This document shows, piece by piece, positions 8,222 through 14,703 of a stretch of 50,020 nt of DNA. A model generated the notes under the pieces. It saw nothing but the letters and a program-made list of their open reading frames with translations, made no database searches and was not told the origin of the DNA. The translations under genes were made by a program, and so were the position numbers. Origin of the DNA: UBA2100 sp964399345 (GTDB taxonomy: Bacteria; Patescibacteriota; Minisyncoccia; Phycocordibacterales; UBA2100); assembly GCA_964399345.1 (NCBI GenBank), contig CAYNQE010000003.1:1-50020 (forward strand), read 5' to 3'. How positions within the stretch are numbered: position 1 is the stretch's first letter; the number at the start of each line of letters is the position of its first letter.

Positions 8222-9598
8222 ATGACCATTAAAGAAGCAAGAGACTTATTGGATAAAGGAGAAATAACTTCTGTTGAATTAGCCAAACAATACTTAGGAA
8301 AGGAAGATAATCTGAATGCGTATTTAGAGGTTTTTGATGATGTAGAAGAACAAGCTAGAAGTGCTGACAAAATGATTGAAGAAGGAAATGTTCATCCTCT
8401 CACAGGAATTCTCATTGTGGTAAAAGACAACATTTTAATTAAAGGACACATTGCAAGCGGAGCCTCAAAAATACTTGAAAATTATAGTGCTAGTTATGAT
8501 GCTCATGTTATAGAAAAACTGAAAGAACAAGGCGCTGTTTTAATAGGGCGCGCAAACATGGATGAATTTGCTATGGGCTCTTCAACTGAGAACTCAGCAT
8601 ACGGAGTAACAAAAAACCCTCATGACGTTAGTAGAGTTCCAGGAGGCTCTTCTGGTGGAACGGCAGCAGCCGTTGCCGGAGACTTGGCTATAGCAGGCCT
8701 AGGAACCGATACTGGAGGCTCCATACGCCAACCAGCGGCCTTTTGTGGTCTTGTTGGGTTTAAGGCAACCTACGGGGTAGTTTCGCGCTATGGCGCTATG
8801 GCGATGGGTTCTTCTTTGGATCAAATTGGGCCTTTAACTACTACAGTTGAGGATTCAAAGATTCTTTTTGATGCAATACGAGGTTATGACAAAAGAGATG
8901 CAACTTCAATTGAAGGGGGTGGAGATGGAGATCCGAAAGTAATTGGAGTTCCAAGGAACTCTTTAAAGGGTGTTGATGAGGATGTTCTTAAATCTTTTGA
9001 GGAATCTTTAGAGAAAATGAAAAAAGAGGGCTACGAAATAGTTGATATAGATTTACCGAATGTGAAATATTCTCTTGCTGCGTATTACATTGTTATGCCG
9101 GCAGAGGCTTCAACTAACCTTGCACGATATGACGGAGTTCGATACGGAGTTAAAAAAGAAGGAGATGATCTCTTGGGAGATTACCTAGAAACAAGAGGTT
9201 CTGGGTTTGGCGCAGAAGTTCGTCGTAGAATATTAATTGGAGCTTTTGTACTCTCCTCAGGTTACGCCGATGCGTACTACAGAAAAGCAGAAGCAGTCAG
9301 AGATCAGATTAGAGGAGATTTCAAGGAAGCCTTTTCTAAAGTTGATGTTATTGCAACACCCACAACTCCTACTCCCGCATTTAAGGTAGGTGAGAAGTCG
9401 GATGATCCTATTTCTATGTATGCAGCAGACATCTTCACAGTTCCTGCTAACCTAGCTGGAGTTCCAGCAATTTCCATTCCGATGGGTACAGTTTCAAGAG
9501 AGGGAGTAGATTTACCTATTGGCATGCAATTTATCGCTCCCCACAAGCAAGATGATTCACTATTTAAAATTGGCAAGAAGTTTGAGACAATAAGGTAG
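8222..9598 (+). CDS. gatA: Glutamyl-tRNA(Gln) amidotransferase subunit A
   Basis: Amidase-signature enzyme releasing ammonia from glutamine for tRNA-dependent amidation. The Ser-cisSer-Lys centre is visible: Lys in IVVKDNI (near residue 68), the glycine/serine block GGSSGGTAAAVAGD, and GTDTGGSIRQPAAFCG. At 458 residues it is slightly shorter than the usual 480-490. It follows gatC by 1 nt. A tRNA-Gln(CTG) gene is present at 18491, one possible substrate of the pathway if this organism lacks GlnRS; that cannot be judged from the window. Confidence 0.93.
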   Translation: MTIKEARDLLDKGEITSVELAKQYLGKEDNLNAYLEVFDDVEEQARSADKMIEEGNVHPLTGILIVVKDNILIKGHIASGASKILENYSASYDAHVIEKLKEQGAVLIGRANMDEFAMGSSTENSAYGVTKNPHDVSRVPGGSSGGTAAAVAGDLAIAGLGTDTGGSIRQPAAFCGLVGFKATYGVVSRYGAMAMGSSLDQIGPLTTTVEDSKILFDAIRGYDKRDATSIEGGGDGDPKVIGVPRNSLKGVDEDVLKSFEESLEKMKKEGYEIVDIDLPNVKYSLAAYYIVMPAEASTNLARYDGVRYGVKKEGDDLLGDYLETRGSGFGAEVRRRILIGAFVLSSGYADAYYRKAEAVRDQIRGDFKEAFSKVDVIATPTTPTPAFKVGEKSDDPISMYAADIFTVPANLAGVPAISIPMGTVSREGVDLPIGMQFIAPHKQDDSLFKIGKKFETIR

Positions 9599-9599
9599 T

Positions 9600-10217
9600 A
9601 TGTCGCACCTAAATTCAGTTACAGCACCCAGTTTTAACTCAGATTTCCAAGAGTTTGTGGAAGTTAAAGAACATTCTGCAGATACCTCTATGCAAGATTA
9701 TATTTTCAATAGTGCTTGGTCTCCGTTTTTTAATTTTGCCTTCTTTGTTTCTCTTTTAATTATTATTGGAATAATTTACACAAAGATCCGTTTAAGTCAG
9801 GTTCGATCATCTGAGGAGAAGTTTTATAAAGAACAATCAATATCAAAAGAAGGAAGGAAATTACTTGGACTTGCAGGACATGAGCAAACAACAGGAAGTG
9901 CCCATGAAGGGCGCTGGAAGGGAGTGATGAGTGCTGTTTCTTCAGAAAATTCGAATGACTGGAGACAGGCGGTGCTAGAGGCAGATATTATGCTTGACGA
10001 TGCTATTACTTCAAAAGGTTATACTGGTGACGGAGTGGGAGAGAAGATGAAGCAAGTTCAGAAAGGAGATATTAACAGTATCGATGATGCCTGGGAGGCT
10101 CATAAAGTTAGAAACAGAATTGCCCACGATGGAGCGGATTTTGATCTTTCTCAAAGAGAAGCTAAAAGAGCTGTGGGACTTTATGAGAAAGTGTTTAAAG
10201 AATTGGGTTATATTTAA
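9600..10217 (+). CDS. Membrane-anchored protein with a HEPN-like RNRIAH motif
   Basis: I do not recognise a named family. The 205 residues have one transmembrane helix near 42-62 (FNFAFFVSLLIIIGIIYTKI), then a cytoplasmic helical domain. That domain has WKGVMSAVSSENSNDWRQAVLEAD, a Gly-rich turn GYTGDGVGEKM, and near the end AHKVRNRIAHDG. The string RNRIAH fits the R-x4-H signature of HEPN domains, many of which are RNases or nucleotide-related regulators. HEPN identity is inference from this motif and the helical pattern. It follows gatA by 1 nt, so it is probably co-transcribed. Its end overlaps the convergent gene on the minus strand by 4 nt. Confidence 0.6.
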   Translation: MSHLNSVTAPSFNSDFQEFVEVKEHSADTSMQDYIFNSAWSPFFNFAFFVSLLIIIGIIYTKIRLSQVRSSEEKFYKEQSISKEGRKLLGLAGHEQTTGSAHEGRWKGVMSAVSSENSNDWRQAVLEADIMLDDAITSKGYTGDGVGEKMKQVQKGDINSIDDAWEAHKVRNRIAHDGADFDLSQREAKRAVGLYEKVFKELGYI

Positions 10218-10912
10218 TCTGTATCCTTACTTATTGTTTTAGAAATATGAGATATTGCTCCTAAGGTCTTTAATTTTAGGACGCTGCTCCTTTTAACCTT
10301 TATTCGTAAGGTGCCAAAGTGAGTGTCTCTATTTGGGTATGTCTTTTTGATTTTTGATTTTATAAGACTGGTTTTTGTGAATTGTTCTATTGGTATTCTC
10401 GTATGTTCTGACCAGAAGTTCAATACAGTTTTCACTCGGTCCTTGTGAGAGCTATTTATGCTTACCCTAAGAGTCATGTTTTCTTTTTCTACTTGAAATA
10501 TTATACGCAGCCATTCCATATATACCGTAATCATGTTGGGATCACTATTTGTAAATCCGAGTTCACTACTTCCTCGTTTGTATCCTTCACCCCAATACAG
10601 TCCGATACCCAGCATTTCTAGATCCCTTTTATTTATTGGTCCTATATCTTTTGAGGCTCGCAAATCTATCACTTTTTCTCTGCTTATACGCTCAGTTCGT
10701 TTTTGTTCAGCAATTTCTAAGCATTTAGCAGAACCAGCCTTTTTACATTTAATTTGCAGAGCCCTTATCTGAGATTTAGTCATTTGTATGTCTCTACACC
10801 AATAACTAACAGTACTTTTAGGTAATTTGGACATATTGGCTATGTCCCTTATGCTTTCTCCTGATTTTCGAGATTCTATAACAGCATTTTTGGTTGTAAT
10901 TGCATGTGCCAT
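10214..10912 (-). CDS. HTH protein with a single LAGLIDADG-like motif
   Basis: 232 residues. An N-terminal helix-turn-helix is clear (SGESIRDIANMSKLPKSTVSYW, about residues 17-39). The second half starts with MLGIGLYWGEGYK near residue 105, which fits the LAGLIDADG consensus with Glu as the acidic residue, followed by LGFTNSDPNMI and WLR as in LAGLIDADG cores. One motif implies action as a homodimer. I infer a homing-endonuclease-like DNA-binding protein, but a regulatory role cannot be excluded. It is divergent from the intron-bearing tRNA-fMet gene, with only 73 nt between them. Confidence 0.55.
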   Translation of the reverse strand: MAHAITTKNAVIESRKSGESIRDIANMSKLPKSTVSYWCRDIQMTKSQIRALQIKCKKAGSAKCLEIAEQKRTERISREKVIDLRASKDIGPINKRDLEMLGIGLYWGEGYKRGSSELGFTNSDPNMITVYMEWLRIIFQVEKENMTLRVSINSSHKDRVKTVLNFWSEHTRIPIEQFTKTSLIKSKIKKTYPNRDTHFGTLRIKVKRSSVLKLKTLGAISHISKTISKDTD

Positions 10913-10950
10913 ATGTATGTAGGTAAGTTTACCATGTTTGTTGGTACAAG

Positions 10951-10978
10951 TTGCGCAAAGGAGTTGTTCGTGTACAAT
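10951..10978 (+). promoter_or_regulatory. Promoter of tRNA-fMet
   Basis: TTGCGC at 10951-10956, a 16-nt spacer, then TACAAT at 10973-10978 preceded by TG. The predicted start is near 10985, immediately before tRNA position 1. The string around it (TTGTTCGTGTACAAT) resembles the segments before pilT (near 48-61) and ligA (near 5936-5950). Confidence 0.7.
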
Positions 10979-10985
10979 ATCCAGC

Positions 10986-11299
10986 AGCGGGGTGGAGAAG
11001 TAGTATCTCGCGGGGCTCAGCTAACCTTGTTTACAAGGAAAACTGTACGGGCTCATATAGCAGTAATGCTTTATGGAATCTCGTCAAATTCGGTGAAACC
11101 TGTAAAATGGCAATACCGAGCCAAGCTTAGTTTATTTTATACTTTGAAGGTGTAGAGACTAGACGGCGAGCATCCCACCCTCATTTGAGGAGGATGAAGG
11201 TATAGTCCAGGCCACAAATCCATTCTATATAGAAGGAGCAACGAAAGTTGTAGTGGTAAGCATAACCCCGAGCCATCGGTGCAATTCCGGTTCCCGCAA
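10986..11299 (+). tRNA. Initiator tRNA-fMet (CAT), split by a group I intron
   Basis: Exon 1 is 10986-11017 and exon 2 is 11261-11299; CCA is not encoded. Joined, they give a 7-bp acceptor with an A1-A72 mismatch, a 4-bp D stem (GAGA/TCTC), an anticodon stem CGGGG/CCCCG with loop CTCATAA, and a T stem ATCGG/CCGGT. The unpaired first position and the three G-C pairs next to the anticodon loop are initiator marks. Two oddities: the D loop (AGTAGTA) has A in place of G18, and the T loop (TGCAATT) has G at position 55, so the usual G18-U55 contact is missing. A strong promoter precedes it and a 21-bp-plus hairpin follows. Confidence 0.9.
11018..11260 (+). ncRNA. Group I self-splicing intron in tRNA-fMet
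   Basis: A 243-nt insertion between U33 and C34 of the anticodon loop. The exon ends in U and the intron in G, as group I rules require. Core elements are visible: the P4 strand TCGGT (11090-11094) with ACCGA (11115-11119), the box GCAATACCGAGCCAAGC, the P7 strands GACTA (11157-11161) and TAGTC (11203-11207) around AGACGGCGAGC, and a P8-like hairpin CATCC/GGATG. A P2-like hairpin CCTTGT/ACAAGG lies near 11025-11038. The arrangement resembles the small tRNA introns of cyanobacteria (subgroup IC3). There is no internal ORF. I could not identify a convincing P1/P10 guide pairing. Confidence 0.88.
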
Positions 11300-11300
11300 C

Positions 11301-11347
11301 AAGTTAAAGCAAAAGACCACTTCTTGAGTGGTCTTTTGCTTTAACTT
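11301..11347. terminator. Terminator after tRNA-fMet
   Basis: A perfect 21-bp hairpin (11301-11321 with 11327-11347; a C-G pair extends it by one) and a 5-nt loop, containing aaaagaccac/gtggtctttt. It is far longer than needed for termination and lies directly between two tRNA genes. Confidence 0.85.
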
Positions 11348-11365
11348 GTGTAAACTATTGACAAT

Positions 11366-11439
11366 GTCGGCGTAGCTCAGTTGGTTAGAGCGCCGCACTC
11401 ATAAAGCGGAGGTCGGAGGTTCAAGTCCTCCCGTCGACA
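11366..11439 (+). tRNA. tRNA-Met (CAT), elongator type
   Basis: Cloverleaf with acceptor GTCGGCG/CGTCGAC and discriminator A73, D stem GCTC/GAGC, T stem GGAGG/CCTCC with loop TTCAAGT, and anticodon loop CTCATAA. The acceptor is fully paired, so it is not an initiator. It could instead be the lysidine-modified tRNA-Ile(CAT); sequence alone does not settle this. The top pair of the anticodon stem (31-39) is an A-A mismatch. CCA is not encoded. Confidence 0.85.
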
Positions 11440-11442
11440 CAT

Positions 11443-11481
11443 TTATACAAAAGACCTCCCATTGGGAGGTCTTTTGTATAA
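11443..11481. terminator. Terminator after tRNA-Met
   Basis: A perfect 18-bp stem (11443-11460 with 11464-11481) and a 3-nt loop. It starts 3 nt after the tRNA end and contains aaaagacctccc/gggaggtctttt. It isolates tRNA-Met from the downstream endonuclease gene. Confidence 0.85.
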
Positions 11482-11526
11482 GTCAACCCAGTGTAGGAGT
11501 ATTACCTGTCATGCAATATAATATAT

Positions 11527-12210
11527 ATGGCTATGCACAAAGAAGTCAATAAGAAGTTTTTCAAAAAGTGGAATGCGGATATGGCATATGTTTTGGGTTT
11601 CTTTGCTGCGGATGGATATATGTGGATTAGTGGGAGAGGGGCGCACTTTTTTGGATTTCAAATTAATGATAAAGAGTTAGTTTATGAAATACGGGATATT
11701 TTAGGATCGAATCACAAAATATCGCAAAGGGTTAGTGATAATCCAAATTGGAATGATAGTTATAGAATTCAAATTGGGAGCAAGGAAGTGTTTGACGATC
11801 TTATTAGTCTTGGTATGACTCCTTCTAAGAGTAAGACACTCTTATTTCCTAGGGTCCCCAAAAAGTATGTAGGGGACTTTATACTAGGATATTTTGATGG
11901 AGATGGATGTGCTTACTTTAGAGAACATTTTGCTAGAGATAGAAATAAGATGCGCTGGATTTTTCAATCCCGATTTACTTCTGGTAGTAAGAACTTTCTA
12001 TTGTCATTGCATGAGTGTTTGAAGAAACACGGTATTAAGGGTGGTTACTTATATAAAAAGAAAGGAGGTTATGAACTAGTGTTTAGTTGGCACGATAGTA
12101 TTGCTTTATACAAGCTAATGTATAATAATGCTCGCACAAGTTTGTATTTGAAACGAAAGAAAGATATTTTTGAAACAGCGATGCATACTTTATACCCTAC
12201 GGGGACGTAG
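11527..12210 (+). CDS. LAGLIDADG homing endonuclease (free-standing)
   Basis: 227 residues with two LAGLIDADG motifs, YVLGFFAADGY (about residues 20-30) and FILGYFDGDGC (about 118-128), roughly 100 residues apart as in monomeric enzymes. Both acidic catalytic residues are present, so the nuclease looks intact. It is not inside an intron or intein. TATAAT at 11517-11522 overlaps a run of AT just before the ATG; no Shine-Dalgarno is seen. The 3' end runs into tRNA-Asp: the last codons are tRNA sequence and the stop TAG is tRNA residues U8-A9-G10. This suggests insertion at the 5' border of the tRNA gene. Confidence 0.85.
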   Translation: MAMHKEVNKKFFKKWNADMAYVLGFFAADGYMWISGRGAHFFGFQINDKELVYEIRDILGSNHKISQRVSDNPNWNDSYRIQIGSKEVFDDLISLGMTPSKSKTLLFPRVPKKYVGDFILGYFDGDGCAYFREHFARDRNKMRWIFQSRFTSGSKNFLLSLHECLKKHGIKGGYLYKKKGGYELVFSWHDSIALYKLMYNNARTSLYLKRKKDIFETAMHTLYPTGT

Positions 12211-12275
12211 CTCAGTTGGATAGTAGCGTCCGCTTGTCACGCGGAAGGTCGCGGGTTCAAGTCCCGTCGTTCCCG
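12201..12275 (+). tRNA. tRNA-Asp (GTC)
   Basis: Acceptor GGGGACG/CGTTCCC with one G-T pair, discriminator G73 as expected for Asp, anticodon stem TCCGC/GCGGA with loop TTGTCAC, T stem GCGGG/CCCGT with loop TTCAAGT. The D stem has three pairs plus a C-T mismatch. The first 10 nt overlap the 3' end of the upstream endonuclease gene. No separate promoter is obvious, so the tRNA may be cut out of the endonuclease transcript. Confidence 0.9.
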
Positions 12276-12281
12276 CAGTAA

Positions 12282-12316
12282 ACTAAAAAAACTTTCACTA
12301 TGGAAGGTTTTTTAGT
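12282..12316. terminator. Bidirectional terminator between tRNA-Asp and the flavoprotein gene
   Basis: An A-rich/T-rich hairpin (actaaaaaaactttc at 12282-12296 with ggaaggttttttagt at 12302-12316), imperfect with G-T pairs. It can serve both the tRNA and the convergent minus-strand gene, whose stop codon lies inside it. Confidence 0.7.
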
Positions 12317-13557
12317 ATATCTTTTGCAGCAACGTATGCAGTAGTCCAGCAAAGTTGTAAGGAAAAACCTCCAGAAGGACGGTTTATGTTAAGTAGGTCC
12401 CCTAGGATGTATAGATTTTCAAAGCTCTTTGAAGTCATATTTGAGAAATTTATTTCTTCTAGATCTATTCCTCCATCGGAAATAACAGCACGATCAAGTC
12501 CCATGGTTCCAGCAATCATAAATCCTAGCGATTGCATTGTTTTGACTAATTTCTTTCGTTCATCTTTTGTTATTGAGTGAACGCTAACTTCTCCAAGAGA
12601 AAGGTCCGCCAGGAATATAACGGTGTGAGCGATACTTTTTGGCAGAAGTTCTGGAAGAACATTACGGAGTTTCTTGTTCTTATTTGCATTGAAGAGTTTT
12701 ACAACTCTTTTATCTAAATCTCCTTCATTAGTATCAGGGAATAGATTTATTTCAGCATGAACGGGACCCTTTTTTAGAAGCTCACTAACTTCATGTGAGG
12801 AGTTCAAAACTAGCGGTCCTGATATACCAAAATGAGTGAAGAGCATTTTCCCCTTTTTCTTCACCTTTGTCTTACCATCTTGGTTGAACTTTAGTTCCAT
12901 AAAGGAAACGGAAGTTCCTGATAGTTTGTGAACCCACTTAGCATTTGTCTTTAGAGGCACAACGTTAGGGTTAGGCTTGCTAACTTCGTGATTTGTCTCT
13001 CTTAACATTTTGAATCCATCCCCAGTTGATCCCGTTTCGGGTGCTGCTACTCCTCCTGTTGCTAAAACCACATACGGCGCTCGATATACGGTTCCGTTTT
13101 TCATTACAACACCGGTAATTACTCCTTCTTCTTGTGCGAGCGTGCGTACTTCAGAGCCAGTTTCTATATCTACTCTATGTCTTTTAATTTCTCGTACGAG
13201 TGCTGCTGTTACATCTGTTGCATTTTGAGACGCCGGAAATGCTCTCTTTCTTGCCTCAACTACAGTAGGTAGGTCTATGTCTTGAAAATACTTAATAGCA
13301 TCTTCTGAGGAGAATTTTGAAAATGGTGAATGCAAAAACTTACCTGCTTTTGGAAAATTTTCTAAAAAGGCTCTGGTATCAAATTCAGCGTTAGTTATGT
13401 TACATCTACCTCCTCCGGTTATTGAGAGTTTTTTACCTAGCTCCTTGTTTTTTTCCAATAGGAGAACTCGCTTTCCACCTTGTGCAATAGTAGCCGCACA
13501 CATCATTCCTGACGCGCCTCCTCCAACTACTATTACATCTGTGTGGTATTCGTTCAT
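12298..13557 (-). CDS. FAD-dependent oxidoreductase of the HI0933/BaiN-like family
   Basis: 419 residues with the N-terminal dinucleotide-binding motif VIVVGGGASGMMCA, then the family hallmark SITGGGRCNITN (about residues 46-57). A second flavin-binding segment YVVLATGGVAAPETGSTGDGF lies in the middle, and GGFSLQLCWTTAYVAA closes the protein. These match the HI0933-like flavoproteins, whose physiological reaction is mostly unknown. The promoter is probably TTGACC-16-GATACT just upstream. It is divergent from the tRNA-Thr/prfB cluster and convergent with tRNA-Asp. Confidence 0.85.
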   Translation of the reverse strand: MNEYHTDVIVVGGGASGMMCAATIAQGGKRVLLLEKNKELGKKLSITGGGRCNITNAEFDTRAFLENFPKAGKFLHSPFSKFSSEDAIKYFQDIDLPTVVEARKRAFPASQNATDVTAALVREIKRHRVDIETGSEVRTLAQEEGVITGVVMKNGTVYRAPYVVLATGGVAAPETGSTGDGFKMLRETNHEVSKPNPNVVPLKTNAKWVHKLSGTSVSFMELKFNQDGKTKVKKKGKMLFTHFGISGPLVLNSSHEVSELLKKGPVHAEINLFPDTNEGDLDKRVVKLFNANKNKKLRNVLPELLPKSIAHTVIFLADLSLGEVSVHSITKDERKKLVKTMQSLGFMIAGTMGLDRAVISDGGIDLEEINFSNMTSKSFENLYILGDLLNINRPSGGFSLQLCWTTAYVAAKDILKNLP

Positions 13558-13566
13558 TTACGTAAC

Positions 13567-13595
13567 AGTATCCACTTATATTGACTTGGGTCAAT
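13567..13595 (-). promoter_or_regulatory. Promoter with an overlapping palindrome (flavoprotein gene)
   Basis: On the minus strand TTGACC (13594-13589), a 16-nt spacer and GATACT (13572-13567) end 9 nt before the ATG. The -35 is embedded in the inverted repeat ATTGAC-TTGG-GTCAAT at 13580-13595, a possible repressor site. Confidence 0.5.
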
Positions 13596-13641
13596 AGGTA
13601 TATCTTAATTTAGGAGTATATACTAAAGATGTAGATGTGGT

Positions 13642-13669
13642 TTGCCAAACAAAGTAATGCTTGTAATAT
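13642..13669 (+). promoter_or_regulatory. Promoter of the tRNA-Thr(GGT)/tRNA-Thr(CGT)/prfB unit
   Basis: TTGCCA at 13642-13647, 16 nt, TAATAT at 13664-13669; predicted start about 2 nt before the first tRNA. The -10 lies in the perfect palindrome GTAATATTAC. Confidence 0.6.
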
Positions 13670-13677
13670 TACTGCAA

Positions 13678-13750
13678 GCCGCCGTAGCTCAGCTGGTAGA
13701 GCACTTCAATGGTAATGAAGGGGTCTTCGGTTCGATTCCGAACGGTGGCT
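13678..13750 (+). tRNA. tRNA-Thr (GGT)
   Basis: Acceptor GCCGCCG/CGGTGGC with discriminator T73, D stem GCTC/GAGC, anticodon stem CTTCA/TGAAG with loop ATGGTAA, T stem TTCGG/CCGAA with loop TTCGATT. CCA is not encoded. It is followed 6 nt later by a second tRNA-Thr. Confidence 0.92.
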
Positions 13751-13756
13751 CACTAT

Positions 13757-13829
13757 GCCGGGGTAGCTCAGTTGGTAGAGCGACGCACTCGTAACGCGTA
13801 GGTCAGCGGTTCAATCCCGCTCTTCGGCT
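13757..13829 (+). tRNA. tRNA-Thr (CGT)
   Basis: Acceptor GCCGGGG/CTTCGGC (two G-T pairs) with T73, anticodon loop CTCGTAA in stem ACGCA/CGCGT, whose top pair 31-39 is an A-C mismatch; T stem AGCGG/CCGCT. The start codon of prfB follows only 1 nt after position 73, so 3' processing of this tRNA would create the 5' end of the prfB mRNA. Confidence 0.9.
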
Positions 13830-13830
13830 C

Positions 13831-14670
13831 ATGGAAAGAATAAAAGAAATAGAAAAATTAATGGAAGGTGCTGATTTTTGGAAAGATTCTGCCAAAGCGC
13901 AGGGTCTTATAAAAGAACTTCAAGAATTAAAGGATGCTCAATCAGGAGTAGGTAAGTATGATCGTGGCTCAGCCATCATTAGTATCCTTTCCGGTGCAGG
14001 AGGAGATGACGCAGAAGACTTTTCTGCGATGCTATTTCGAATGTATCAAAAATTTGTGGAAGGTAAGGAGTGGAAGGCGACTATGCTAGATGAAAGTACC
14101 AGCTCTGCAGGCTATCGTAGTGTTTCTTTTGAAATAGAGGGAAAAAATGTTTATGGAACCTTAAAAAGCGAATCGGGGGTTCATCGGCTTGTTCGGATAA
14201 GTCCTTTTAATGCACAAGGTAAAAGACAAACTAGTTTTTCACTTGTGGAAGTTGTACCAAAGCTTCCGGAGTTAACTGCGGTAGAAATTCCGGAGGGGGA
14301 TTTAGATGTTAGTTTTACACGCTCAGGTGGTGCGGGAGGACAAAACGTTAATAAAGTGGAGACTGCAGTTAGAATTGTTCATGTCCCTACAGGTATTTCA
14401 GTTAAGTGCACAGCCGAGCGTTCTCAAGAGCGAAATCGAGAAAAAGCGATGGAAATACTTCGAGGTAAGTTGTATAAGAAGAGTGAAGAAGATAGAGAAA
14501 AGCTAGAAAAAGGATTATTAATTTCTTCAAGCACTAAGATAGAGTGGGGAAGCCAGATACGCTCATATGTTTTACATCCTTACAAAAAAGTTAAGGATCA
14601 CAGGACTGATGTTGAAACTTCAAATGTTGATGATGTTTTAGATGGCGACCTTTCGTATTTTATTGGATAA
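13831..14670 (+). CDS. prfB: Peptide chain release factor 2, shortened
   Basis: Recognises UGA and UAA and triggers peptide release. The stop-codon-reading tripeptide SPF is at residues 124-126 and the catalytic GGQ at 169-171. The protein has 279 residues against about 365 in E. coli. Comparison with E. coli RF2 from memory suggests that the N-terminus and about 60 residues of the domain 1 helical hairpin are missing, while domains 2-4 are complete. No programmed frameshift site is present: the frame has a stop at 13792 and the first usable start is 13831. No Shine-Dalgarno exists because a tRNA lies directly upstream. Its presence argues against UGA recoding in this organism. Confidence 0.92.
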   Translation: MERIKEIEKLMEGADFWKDSAKAQGLIKELQELKDAQSGVGKYDRGSAIISILSGAGGDDAEDFSAMLFRMYQKFVEGKEWKATMLDESTSSAGYRSVSFEIEGKNVYGTLKSESGVHRLVRISPFNAQGKRQTSFSLVEVVPKLPELTAVEIPEGDLDVSFTRSGGAGGQNVNKVETAVRIVHVPTGISVKCTAERSQERNREKAMEILRGKLYKKSEEDREKLEKGLLISSSTKIEWGSQIRSYVLHPYKKVKDHRTDVETSNVDDVLDGDLSYFIG

Positions 14671-14691
14671 GATCTGAACAACCTGTATAAT
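14663..14691 (+). promoter_or_regulatory. Promoter of ftsE
   Basis: TTGGAT at 14663-14668, 17 nt, TATAAT at 14686-14691. It leaves a leader of about 5 nt before the ATG at 14704. Confidence 0.65.
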
Positions 14692-14703
14692 TGAACAATC
14701 ATT

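Noticed and set aside
10904..11155. An open frame of about 80 codons on the plus strand
   Set aside because: It covers the promoter, tRNA-fMet exon 1 and the intron core, and the protein has no coding character.
10981..11300. tmRNA or another long structured RNA
   Set aside because: The two ends fold exactly into an initiator tRNA and the middle has group I intron core elements; there is no tag-peptide reading frame.
11301..11481. The two long hairpins flanking tRNA-Met as ends of a mobile element
   Set aside because: Both contain aaaagacc/ggtctttt, but the arms otherwise differ and there are no target duplications; they are better read as terminators.
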